DNA from: Reichenbachiella sp.
GTDB lineage: Bacteria; Bacteroidota; Bacteroidia; Cytophagales; Cyclobacteriaceae
Reading direction: 5' to 3'
NCBI RefSeq assembly: GCF_033344935.1
Contig: NZ_JAWPMM010000001.1
Span: 3,933,501-3,997,500 of the forward strand
DNA length: 64,000 nucleotides
In this document: positions 25,500-33,641 of the stretch, piece after piece
Layout of the letters: the number at the start of each line of letters is the position of its first letter
Position numbering within the stretch: the first letter of the stretch is position 1
Translations under genes and position numbers: made by a program
The notes under the pieces: generated by a model
Database searches by the model: none
Told to the model about the DNA's origin: nothing
The model's input: the letters and a program-made list of their open reading frames with translations, nothing else

Positions 25500-26303
25500 T
25501 TGAAAATATTTTTCACCACTGCCTTCAGCATAATTTTATTCTCCTCTGCTTTTTCTCAAGACAAAAGATTTGCTGAAAAACCTGACATCTGGATGGATGG
25601 ATACGCGTACTTAACTTCAGGAGAGAAGAAAGAAGGAAAGATCATTTACAGTTTTAATTCGCAAAGCATTCAAATAAAAATTGGAGAAGCTATCAAGACT
25701 TACCCGGCAAAGGACATTAACAGATTTATTGTACAAAATTCTAAAGGAGAAAAATTAGAATACGTTTCTATGTTTATTGCTCATATTGTCAAAGGAGATA
25801 TTGAAAGGCTTCAGTTTGGGAAGCAAGTTATTAATGAAAGCGACCAGTTTTTGCTTGTAAAACATAAGAATACAAAAGCAGCTATACTGGCTAATTTAAG
25901 TTTCGATATAGAAAATTTTTATTACGAAGATGCCGTCGTCAGTGAAAACGGTTATCATTATAGTGGTAAAAGAGAAATACTTGTTGAAAGAATATGCATA
26001 TTAGACAAAAGAGCAATACCATATCCAATTCTTTACAGACCAGTTGATAAAATCCACAAATACAAGGCAAACAGTTCGGAATACAACATATCGTACAACG
26101 AAAAAACAAACCAATACTCGAGTAAAAAACCCAAGAAAATAGATAAAGAAAACCCCAAATACAAACTTATTAACAAAGACTTCCTCCAAGAACTCGACTC
26201 AAAAAATTACAAAAAACTAGAAGCTTACATTAAAAAGAATGAGGTCGATATCAAAACCATAGAAGGACTCACACTATTGATTGACTATTGGGCGGAAATC
26301 TAA
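25500..26303 (+). CDS. Exported protein of unknown function, AT-rich
   Basis: 267 residues from a TTG start giving a good signal peptide (KIFFTTAFSIILFSSAFSQ). MDGYAYLTSGEKKEGKIIY resembles the start of Bacteroidota secreted proteins with small beta-strand repeats. The C-terminal part is highly charged (KKPKKIDKENPKY...). Its codons are more AT-rich than those of its neighbours metG and the oxidoreductase, which may mean recent arrival or low expression. No known domain was recognised. Confidence 0.55.
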   Translation: MKIFFTTAFSIILFSSAFSQDKRFAEKPDIWMDGYAYLTSGEKKEGKIIYSFNSQSIQIKIGEAIKTYPAKDINRFIVQNSKGEKLEYVSMFIAHIVKGDIERLQFGKQVINESDQFLLVKHKNTKAAILANLSFDIENFYYEDAVVSENGYHYSGKREILVERICILDKRAIPYPILYRPVDKIHKYKANSSEYNISYNEKTNQYSSKKPKKIDKENPKYKLINKDFLQELDSKNYKKLEAYIKKNEVDIKTIEGLTLLIDYWAEI

Positions 26304-26362
26304 TATTAGAATTCTAATCGAATTTGATTCAATTACTCAATCAACCTAAATGCCTTTTTGCC

Positions 26363-26386
26363 TTTGTTGGTCTTTTGACCAACAAA
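26363..26386. repeat. GTTGGTC palindromic hairpin, copy 2
   Basis: TTTGTTGGTC (26363-26372), loop TTTT, GACCAACAAA (26377-26386). The stem is identical to the copy at 15029-15052 and it is flanked by similar CTTTG...CAAACA sequence. Lies in a 245-bp gap with no gene. Confidence 0.6.
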
Positions 26387-26436
26387 CATCTGACGTCTCG
26401 GACAACATTGAATACTTAGAGCAGAACCTGAAGCGG

Positions 26437-26460
26437 CTCGTTGGTGACAACACCAACGAG
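26437..26460. repeat. CGTTGGTG palindromic hairpin, related type
   Basis: CTCGTTGGTG (26437-26446), loop ACAA, CACCAACGAG (26451-26460), a perfect 10-bp stem sharing the GTTGGT/ACCAAC core with the hairpin 50 bp upstream. The pair probably forms one composite repeat. Confidence 0.55.
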
Positions 26461-26548
26461 AGCAGTCAAAAAATAGCACTCCATTTGTCCAAAATGATTT
26501 CCATTGTGCATTAACCACAAATCCCCTATCTTTTAAAAAAGATTAGGC

Positions 26549-28657
26549 ATGTCCCAAACTCACTTTCGAACCTGCAACCTATGCGAAGCCATGTGTGGCT
26601 TGGCTATCGAGCATGATGGCAAAGAAGTAATCTCAATTAAAGGAGACGTAGACGACGAATTTAGTCAAGGCCACATCTGTCCAAAAGCACTGGCACTCAA
26701 GGATATATACGAAGATCCCAACCGACTCAAAAAACCAGTAAAAAAAACGGCAGATGGTTGGGTCGAAATATCTTGGAAGGAGGCCATTGAAGAAGTAGCC
26801 CAGGCGCTCGCAAACACGAGAAAGCAACATGGGGCAGATGCCGTAGGTGTGTATAGTGGCAACCCAAATGTACATAACTCGGGCGCTATCTTATCCGCTC
26901 CAGAATTCATTAAAGAACTTAGAACCAAAAACCGTTTTTCGGCTACTAGCGTAGATCAGTTACCACACCAGTATATGGCGTATCTGATGTACGGTCATCA
27001 GCTCCAAATCCCTATTCCTGATATTGACCGTACAGACTTTTTGGTTATTCTTGGAGCGAACCCTATTATTTCAAATGGCAGTTTGCTGTCTGCTCCTAAT
27101 ATCAAAAAACGACTCAAAAACATTCAGGATAGAGGCGGAAAGATTGTGAATATCGATCCGCGATTTACAGAGACTTCTGCCAAGTCAGATCAGCATTTGT
27201 TCATAAGACCTGGTAGCGACGTTTTCATGTTGCTGAGCATGCTTCATATTCTTATTGAAGAAAATCTGGTAAACCTAGCACGATTTGAGAATCATCTGAA
27301 TGGCTACGAAGACCTTCATCAATTGGTCAAAGACTACTCACCAGAAAATACAGCCGAAATTACTGGAATAGAATCAGATGTACTCACAGACTTAACCAGA
27401 CAATTTGCAAATACAGCAAAGGCTGTATTATACGGCAGAATGGGTGTCTGCACCCAAGAGTTTGGCGGCATGTGCATGTGGCTGGTCAATGTGCTCAATA
27501 TCCTGACCGGACACTTCGACGAACCAGGTGGGTATATGTTTACCAGCCCGGCCATCGACTTAAAACCACAAATATCTAAAGGGCATATTGGTAAATGGAA
27601 AAGTAGAGTTCGCGGCCTCCCCGAAGTGGGTGGAGAACTCCCCTCCTCTGTGATGGCCGAAGAGATTTTGACGCCTGGGAAAGGACAGATCAAAGCCATG
27701 ATCATAAGCTCTGGAAATCCAGTCCTTTCCACACCCAATGGTGCCCAATTGGAAAAGGCATTTGAGTCATTGGATTTTATGGTCTCCATTGATATTTACA
27801 TCAATGAGACTTCCAAGTTGGCTGATATCATCTTGCCCACTGCCACGGGTTTAGAAACGGATTTGTACGACATTATATTCCATACGCTGGCGGTAAGAAA
27901 TACGTCCAAATACTCTACTGCACTTTTTGACAAAGCAGAAGGGGCCAAATATGATTGGGAGGTTTTCAGAGCATTGAAAATGACTTATCTGAAATCAATG
28001 AACAAGATGTCCTTGTCGAAGCGTTTGAAAATTGGCATCGCCCATCTTTTTTCCCCAGAAAAAATGCTCAACATTTTACTCAGAAGAGGACCGTATGATT
28101 TAAGTATTAAGAAATTAAAACAACAACCTCATGGTATTGATTTGGGTGCATTGAAATCACAAATGCCTGATTCGCTTTACCACAAAGACAAAAAAATCAA
28201 TCTATTGCCTAATGAAGTAAAAGAAGACCTAAAGCGCGTAAAACAGAAACTGGACACCTTCAAACCCGATGATTTTTTACTCATCGGCAGACGACAACTG
28301 AGAACTTGCAACTCCTGGCTTCACAACAGCCAACGCTTACTTAAGAATAATTCTTGCCAGCTATTTTTACATCCTAAAGACGCCGAAAAACTAGGCCTTC
28401 AAGAAAAAAACAGCATCATGGTTTCGTCAAGAGTAGGACAGGTAGTTGTTCCGTTTGAAACGACGGAGGAAATTATGCAGGGGGTAGTCAGTTTGCCGCA
28501 CGGCTGGGGTCATAAAGGGAAAATCAAACTTGATGTAGCATCAACCTCACCTGGCACCAACATCAATGAGCTTACAGATGAAAATTTTGTAGATCTGCTC
28601 ACAGGAAATGCTGCAGTGAATGGGGTAGCGGTGAAGTTGGAGGCTCATAAAAATTAG
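26549..28657 (+). CDS. Molybdopterin-dependent oxidoreductase (formate dehydrogenase-like, FdhF/NapA fold)
   Basis: 702 residues. The N-terminal 4Fe-4S site is C-NL-C-EAM-C with the fourth Cys in HICPKA. Molybdopterin regions include YSGNPNVHNSGAIL, TSVDQLPHQYMAYL, ILGANPIISNGS and VNIDPRFTETS, with a C-terminal dinucleotide-binding domain (LLIGRRQLRTCNSWLHN, SLPHGWGH). There is no Tat signal, so it is cytosolic. No electron-transfer subunit or cofactor gene is adjacent, so partner and substrate are unknown. It converges on ygiQ. Confidence 0.88.
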   Translation: MSQTHFRTCNLCEAMCGLAIEHDGKEVISIKGDVDDEFSQGHICPKALALKDIYEDPNRLKKPVKKTADGWVEISWKEAIEEVAQALANTRKQHGADAVGVYSGNPNVHNSGAILSAPEFIKELRTKNRFSATSVDQLPHQYMAYLMYGHQLQIPIPDIDRTDFLVILGANPIISNGSLLSAPNIKKRLKNIQDRGGKIVNIDPRFTETSAKSDQHLFIRPGSDVFMLLSMLHILIEENLVNLARFENHLNGYEDLHQLVKDYSPENTAEITGIESDVLTDLTRQFANTAKAVLYGRMGVCTQEFGGMCMWLVNVLNILTGHFDEPGGYMFTSPAIDLKPQISKGHIGKWKSRVRGLPEVGGELPSSVMAEEILTPGKGQIKAMIISSGNPVLSTPNGAQLEKAFESLDFMVSIDIYINETSKLADIILPTATGLETDLYDIIFHTLAVRNTSKYSTALFDKAEGAKYDWEVFRALKMTYLKSMNKMSLSKRLKIGIAHLFSPEKMLNILLRRGPYDLSIKKLKQQPHGIDLGALKSQMPDSLYHKDKKINLLPNEVKEDLKRVKQKLDTFKPDDFLLIGRRQLRTCNSWLHNSQRLLKNNSCQLFLHPKDAEKLGLQEKNSIMVSSRVGQVVVPFETTEEIMQGVVSLPHGWGHKGKIKLDVASTSPGTNINELTDENFVDLLTGNAAVNGVAVKLEAHKN

Positions 28658-28673
28658 CCCCTCAGATTTCTCG

Positions 28674-30611
28674 TTACTTTCTTCTACTCTTACCTGACCT
28701 TTTACCAGAGAATGGTTTTTTCTTTCCAAAGGTTTTACCCTTACCATCTTCTTTGTGTGCAAACTGCTTTTTCTCAGGTTTACTGTAAAGTAATCTTTCG
28801 ATCAAATCTTCCCTCCCCTTGCTTTGTAGTTTGTCTTTGATTCGATTGCGATACTCGCTCTTATGCCAGAAAAAGAACATGTGCTGATTACGCTTTTCTT
28901 TTTCCGACTTGGGTGTGAACAACTTCTGCATCGTATAGGGATGATAGCCAGAATAATAGATCACAGTAGCAACTGTCATCGGTGTCGGTGTAAAATCCTG
29001 TACTTGCTCCAACCTAAAGCCCATATCTTTAGTCTCAGCGGCTAAATTCGCCATATCTTCTTCTTTGCAACCTGGGTGACTAGATATGAAATAAGGGATC
29101 AACTGTTGATTGAGCTGATGCTTTTCGTTGATCTTGTCGTATTTCTTTTTGAACTCGTGAAAATGCTTAAAGGATGGCTTTCGCATGATCTTCAAAGTAT
29201 CATCGGCTGTGTGTTCGGGTGCTACCTTCAATCTACCGGATACATGACGTGTAATCAGTTGCTCCATATACTCGTCGATACTGTCGTTGGCGTCCTTGTT
29301 ATAACTTTTGGTAAGCAAGTCATATCGAATGCCGCTACCAACAAATGCTTTTTTCACGCTAGGGTGCTTATCTACCTTTCGGTAAAGCTCGGTCATCTGG
29401 CTATGATCAGTATCTAGGTTACTGCAGATCACCGGATGGATACATGATGGACTCACGCATCGATCACAAATTTCCTGCACCTTCCCTTTCAGACCGTACA
29501 TATTGGCTGAGGGTCCGCCGAGATCTGAAATATATCCTTTGAAATCAGGCATTTTCGTTACCTGATCCACCTCCTTCATGATTGATTCCTGGCTCCTACT
29601 AGCTATGAACTTCCCTTGATGTGCTGAGATGGTACAAAAGCTACAGCCTCCAAAACACCCCCTATGCATATTGATCGAAAACTTGATCATTTCGTAAGCA
29701 GGAATAGGCCCACGTTTATTGTATTTGGGATGAGGAAGCCTCGTATATGGCAAGTCAAAAGATTGGTCAATCTCCTGCTCTGTCATGGTGTAATAAGGCG
29801 GATTGATCACTACCTGATAATCAGCAGCAGCTTGAATGATCCGATCCGCTTGAAGTCGATTGGACTCTTGCTCCACAAACTTGAAATTGGAAGCGTAGGA
29901 CTTCTTGTCCCGCAAGCACTTTTCATGGGTATTGAGTACAATATCCTTCCAATCTTTATGCTTAGGCACTTCTTCGTTACGAGGTGCTTTGTAGCTAGTC
30001 TGTGGAATATTGGTCAGTTGATGGAATGGCACTCCTTTTCCCAACAAACTCATGATTTCTCTAAGCGGTTGCTCACCCATTCCATAAACCAACAAGTCCG
30101 CTCCACTATCCACCAAAATAGATGGCATCAATTTGTCCGACCAATAGTCGTAATGAGTCACTCTACGCAAACTGGCTTCTACCCCTCCGATCACTACCGG
30201 AACATCAGGGTAAATTTCTTTTAGAATTTTAGTGTAAGTGATGGTAGCATAATCTGGTCTAAAACCGGCATCTCCACCTGGCGTATAGGCATCGTTGGAG
30301 CGCTTTCTTTTGTTGGCTGTATAGTGATTGACCATAGAATCCATACATCCTGAAGTCACACCAAAAAACAACTTGGGTTTGCCAAACTTCTTAAAATCAC
30401 GGAGATCATCTTGCCAGTTGGGTTGAGGAATAATGCCTACTCTATAACCGGCAGATTCTATAATTCTACCTATGACAGCACCTCCAAAGGCAGGGTGATC
30501 CACATAGGCATCTCCAGATATGATCACCACATCCAATTCATCCCATCCATGCGCTTCCAACTCCTTCTTAGTGATTGGAAGCCAATCCTTTAATTCATGC
30601 CTCACTGCCAT
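28674..30611 (-). CDS. ygiQ: YgiQ family radical SAM protein
   Basis: 645 residues. The radical SAM cluster site is RGCFGGCSFC (CxxxCxxC). N-terminal MAVRHELKDWLPITKKE, SGDAYVDHPAFG, GGVEASLRRVTHYDYWSD and the later VAPEHTADDTLKIM and YFISSHPGC blocks are diagnostic of YgiQ (UPF0313). The C-terminal tail is basic (GKKKPFSGKRSGKSRRK), suggesting RNA binding. The reaction catalysed is not established. Single gene, divergent from aroB. Confidence 0.94.
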   Translation of the reverse strand: MAVRHELKDWLPITKKELEAHGWDELDVVIISGDAYVDHPAFGGAVIGRIIESAGYRVGIIPQPNWQDDLRDFKKFGKPKLFFGVTSGCMDSMVNHYTANKRKRSNDAYTPGGDAGFRPDYATITYTKILKEIYPDVPVVIGGVEASLRRVTHYDYWSDKLMPSILVDSGADLLVYGMGEQPLREIMSLLGKGVPFHQLTNIPQTSYKAPRNEEVPKHKDWKDIVLNTHEKCLRDKKSYASNFKFVEQESNRLQADRIIQAAADYQVVINPPYYTMTEQEIDQSFDLPYTRLPHPKYNKRGPIPAYEMIKFSINMHRGCFGGCSFCTISAHQGKFIASRSQESIMKEVDQVTKMPDFKGYISDLGGPSANMYGLKGKVQEICDRCVSPSCIHPVICSNLDTDHSQMTELYRKVDKHPSVKKAFVGSGIRYDLLTKSYNKDANDSIDEYMEQLITRHVSGRLKVAPEHTADDTLKIMRKPSFKHFHEFKKKYDKINEKHQLNQQLIPYFISSHPGCKEEDMANLAAETKDMGFRLEQVQDFTPTPMTVATVIYYSGYHPYTMQKLFTPKSEKEKRNQHMFFFWHKSEYRNRIKDKLQSKGREDLIERLLYSKPEKKQFAHKEDGKGKTFGKKKPFSGKRSGKSRRK

Positions 30612-30677
30612 ATGGCAAAGCTAGCGAAAAAGATATGAAAGTAGGATTGTTGCTGGGTGTCGCTACCGTCACTCACG

Positions 30678-30724
30678 CTCGTGTCCTCACGAGACCTTCT
30701 TCATTTAGGTTCGTGAGACACGAA
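30678..30724. repeat. Two CGTG/CACG hairpins in the ygiQ-aroB gap
   Basis: CTCGTG-TCCT-CACGAG (30678-30693) and TTCGTG-AGA-CACGAA (30710-30724) are small adjacent hairpins. The second shares its TTCGTG/CACGAA core with the hairpin after aroB at 31896-31915. The rest of the 211-bp gap holds only an aroB -7 box. Confidence 0.35.
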
Positions 30725-30795
30725 TCACGACTCGCATAATTCCCTATGAAATTGCTTTTGATATACAATTAAATGGAATTTAAAATTGACCCGAT

Positions 30796-30803
30796 TACAT
30801 TTG
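30796..30803 (+). promoter_or_regulatory. Putative -7 box for aroB
   Basis: TACATTTG matches TAnnTTTG, 19 bp before the aroB ATG. No -33 element was found at normal spacing. Confidence 0.4.
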
Positions 30804-30822
30804 CCGCTTACAAGCTATTATC

Positions 30823-31869
30823 ATGGAAAATCACCGAACAGAAATCACGAACGACATTACCCAAAGTATCCGTAATTTCCTTGACGGTAAAAAATATAGC
30901 AAAATCGCTGTCATCTGCGATGAAAATACTGAAGTGCATTGTTTGCCTTTGGTTTTGGATGCACTTCCTGAGCACTACCTACTCAAAATTGACAGTGGAG
31001 AAGAAAACAAACATCTGGGTACTTGTGAAAAGCTTTGGATGGCACTTACTGAAGCTGGATTCGATCGAAAAGGGCTAATCATCAACCTGGGAGGCGGAGT
31101 CATCGGTGACATGGGCGGCTTTGTGGCTAGCACTTACAAGCGCGGGATGGACTTTTTAAACATTCCAACGACTTTACTATCTCAAGTAGATGCCAGCGTG
31201 GGTGGAAAACTAGGCGTAGATTTTCATGGATTCAAAAATCACATTGGACTCTTCGCCGAACCTCAAAATGTTTTGATTGACACTTGTTTCTACGCTACAC
31301 TTCCCGATAGAGAACTTCGTTCTGGGTTTGCTGAAGTAATCAAACATGGATTGATCTACGACAAAGCTTATTGGATGAAAGTGAAGACGATAGATTTAGA
31401 AAATGCCAATTGGTCGGAGTTAGTGGATCGATCGATCGAAATCAAAAAAGAGGTGGTAAAAGCTGACCCTTTCGAATCTGGATTGAGGAAGATTCTAAAT
31501 TTTGGACATACTTTGGGGCATGCCGTGGAGTCTTATTTTCTAGATAAGGCCGATCAACGTTTATTGCATGGTGAAGCTATAGCTGTAGGCATGATTTGCG
31601 AAGCTTATTTGTCTCAGAAATTCACCGGACTGACTTCCGAGGAGCTAGATGAAATTACGGCTTACTTGATCAAGATTTATAACCCAGTAAGTATTGACAA
31701 GTCACTCTTTGATGAAATCATTGGACTTACTCTTCAAGATAAGAAAAATGAAGGAGGAGTTGTTCAGTTTAGTCTATTGAGTTCGATTGGAGAAAGTAAA
31801 GTGAATGTGCCCATATCTGCACCAGATATGCTGGACAGTTTATTCTATTTTAATAAGCAAGTAGGGTAA
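30823..31869 (+). CDS. aroB: 3-dehydroquinate synthase
   Basis: 348 residues. NAD-binding LINLGGGVIGDMGGFVASTYKRG-type block (about 86-108), PTTLLSQVDASVGGKLGVD, the zinc ligands in GFAEVIKHG (Glu), NFGHTLGHAVE (His) and LLHGEAIAVGM (His) are all present. It closes DAHP to 3-dehydroquinate in the shikimate pathway. aroA lies 0.5 kb downstream on the same strand but is separated by a minus-strand gene, so the two are not a simple operon. Confidence 0.96.
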   Translation: MENHRTEITNDITQSIRNFLDGKKYSKIAVICDENTEVHCLPLVLDALPEHYLLKIDSGEENKHLGTCEKLWMALTEAGFDRKGLIINLGGGVIGDMGGFVASTYKRGMDFLNIPTTLLSQVDASVGGKLGVDFHGFKNHIGLFAEPQNVLIDTCFYATLPDRELRSGFAEVIKHGLIYDKAYWMKVKTIDLENANWSELVDRSIEIKKEVVKADPFESGLRKILNFGHTLGHAVESYFLDKADQRLLHGEAIAVGMICEAYLSQKFTGLTSEELDEITAYLIKIYNPVSIDKSLFDEIIGLTLQDKKNEGGVVQFSLLSSIGESKVNVPISAPDMLDSLFYFNKQVG

Positions 31870-31889
31870 AATAAAATTTCAAAAGGCAT

Positions 31890-31915
31890 AAAAAAGGTTC
31901 GTGACATCACGAACC
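31890..31915 (-). terminator. Intrinsic terminator for the small gene at 31954
   Basis: GGTTCGTG and CACGAACC (31896-31903, 31908-31915) form an 8-bp stem with loop ACAT; read on the minus strand it is followed by six T (31890-31895). It may also slow aroB transcription from the other side. Confidence 0.65.
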
Positions 31916-31953
31916 AAACCTGTTAATTCAATTTAGCGTCGACCTCTCGCCTC

Positions 31954-32136
31954 TTAGACGAAAAGGTCTGCTTTGGAATCTTCCGCAACGATCAACTCAT
32001 CTACTTTTTTATTTTCAACTTTGTCGTTTTTGAAATAGAGATAAGTAGCCAACCCAACAGTTGCTCCAGCAGTTGCCCCCGCAACCAGTTTGCTCAAAAT
32101 TCCTTTTCTTTTTTTGTTTGCTTTTTGCTTCATCAT
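31954..32136 (-). CDS. Small single-pass membrane protein, YtxH-like
   Basis: 60 residues. A basic start (MMKQKANKKRKGILSK) is followed by a Gly/Ala-rich hydrophobic segment (LVAGATAGATVGLATYLYF, about 17-35) and an acidic tail. This resembles the glycine-zipper membrane segment of small YtxH-like proteins. It has its own terminator, which supports it being a real gene between aroB and aroA on the opposite strand. Function unknown. Confidence 0.55.
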   Translation of the reverse strand: MMKQKANKKRKGILSKLVAGATAGATVGLATYLYFKNDKVENKKVDELIVAEDSKADLFV

Positions 32137-32410
32137 CGTATTCTCTGACCTATTGTAATAACAACTCTAAGGATCTAATCCCTCAAGTTTTTGCTTCATT
32201 TATTTCAACGGATAAACCGAATAATAGATTTACAAAATTGAAGATGAACGATTGTTTTGTTTAAGTCTTTGGTTTAGGGGAAGTATCAATTGTTCATCCT
32301 CAATTAAGTATGAGCAAGTACGCCTATATTCAAATTAAAATCCTGTCTAATCGCTTCAAATTCCTGCCTAGGCCTTAATATTGCAACTTCAAAAAATTGC
32401 AATCAAGAAC

Positions 32411-33637
32411 ATGAGTGGATCAATCAAATTAAGCAAGCCTACAACAACATTATCCCTCGATGTTCCATTGACCTCTTCGAAAAGTGAGAGCAATCGGGCC
32501 TTACTTTTGAATGAGTTGGGTGGCGGTAATTCAGAACTTAAAAACCTTTCAACGGCACGTGATACAGTCACTATGACCAAACTGATGGCATCAGATGAAT
32601 ACTCTCTAGACGTATTGGATGCTGGAACGGTGATGCGATTTACTACCGCTTTTCTGGCCATAGGAAAAAAGGAAAGAAGAATCACAGGTACACCTCGAAT
32701 GTGCCAGCGTCCCATTGGTTTGCTCGTAGATGCACTCAATGAGCTAGGTGCTGAAATCGCGTATGAAAAAGAAGAAGGCTATCCCCCACTATTATTCAAG
32801 CCCTTCACCAATCAAAAAACCAACCAATTAACGATTCCGGGAAATATCAGCAGTCAGTATATTTCTGCTTTACTGATGATAGCACCTACCCTTCCTGAAG
32901 GTTTGACTATCACGCTCGAAGGTGAAATTTATAGCCGACCTTATATAGAAATGACTTTGAACTTGATGAAACACTTTGGAGTTTCAGGTGAGTTCAACAA
33001 CAACCAAATAAGTGTTGAACATCAATCCTACCAATCTAATAGTTATACTATTGAATCAGATTGGTCTGGGGCGAGCTATTGGTACAGTTTGTTCGCATTG
33101 GCTGATGAAGCTCAAATCACTTTAAAGGGTTTAAGGTCAAAGTCAAACCAGGGAGATCATGCCATTGCTTCTATTATGGAAGGATTGGGTGTGAAATCTA
33201 CTTTTGATGGAGAAATTGTCACGCTCAGCAAAACTGATGTTCAAGAAAAATTAGTCATCGACTTCAAATCGTGCCCAGATCTGGCACAAACGGTAATGGC
33301 CGCTGCCGCTGCCTTAGGAGTAGATTTAGAAATGACTGGACTGGAAAGTCTTAGAATCAAAGAATCTGATCGTACGGCTGCAATGGCAACTGAATTAGCT
33401 AAAATAGGCGCCAAGCTCAAAGAGCACGACAATGGACTGTGGATCCTTACATCTCCAAAGAAATTGGAAGTAACGGAGGTGATTGAATTCGACACCTACG
33501 ACGACCATCGAATGGCCATGGCTTTGGCTCCATTAGCCATGAAGTTTGATTGCATCATTCACGAACCAGAAGTTGTTGTAAAATCCTATCCTGAATATTG
33601 GGATCATTTGGAGAAGGCGGGAGTGGTTATTCAATAG
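32411..33637 (+). CDS. aroA: 3-phosphoshikimate 1-carboxyvinyltransferase (EPSP synthase)
   Basis: 408 residues from ATG 32411; an in-frame TTG at 32381 would add 10. Substrate motifs are SKSESNRALLL, LDAGTVMRFTTAF, IKESDRTAAMATEL and YDDHRMAMALAP, with two inside-out alpha/beta domains. It adds PEP to shikimate 3-phosphate. The divergence of the central glycine loop (usually NAGTxxR) is normal for Bacteroidota enzymes. It converges with the STN-repeat gene, 4 bp apart. Confidence 0.95.
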   Translation: MSGSIKLSKPTTTLSLDVPLTSSKSESNRALLLNELGGGNSELKNLSTARDTVTMTKLMASDEYSLDVLDAGTVMRFTTAFLAIGKKERRITGTPRMCQRPIGLLVDALNELGAEIAYEKEEGYPPLLFKPFTNQKTNQLTIPGNISSQYISALLMIAPTLPEGLTITLEGEIYSRPYIEMTLNLMKHFGVSGEFNNNQISVEHQSYQSNSYTIESDWSGASYWYSLFALADEAQITLKGLRSKSNQGDHAIASIMEGLGVKSTFDGEIVTLSKTDVQEKLVIDFKSCPDLAQTVMAAAAALGVDLEMTGLESLRIKESDRTAAMATELAKIGAKLKEHDNGLWILTSPKKLEVTEVIEFDTYDDHRMAMALAPLAMKFDCIIHEPEVVVKSYPEYWDHLEKAGVVIQ

Positions 33638-33641
33638 CCAT

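Noticed and set aside
30773-31078. 101-residue reading frame overlapping the start of aroB
   Set aside because: Out of frame with a clear AroB protein and without any recognisable domain.
32310-32378. 22-codon ORF before aroA
   Set aside because: No biased amino acid content, no following terminator and no other support; it is likely a chance frame.
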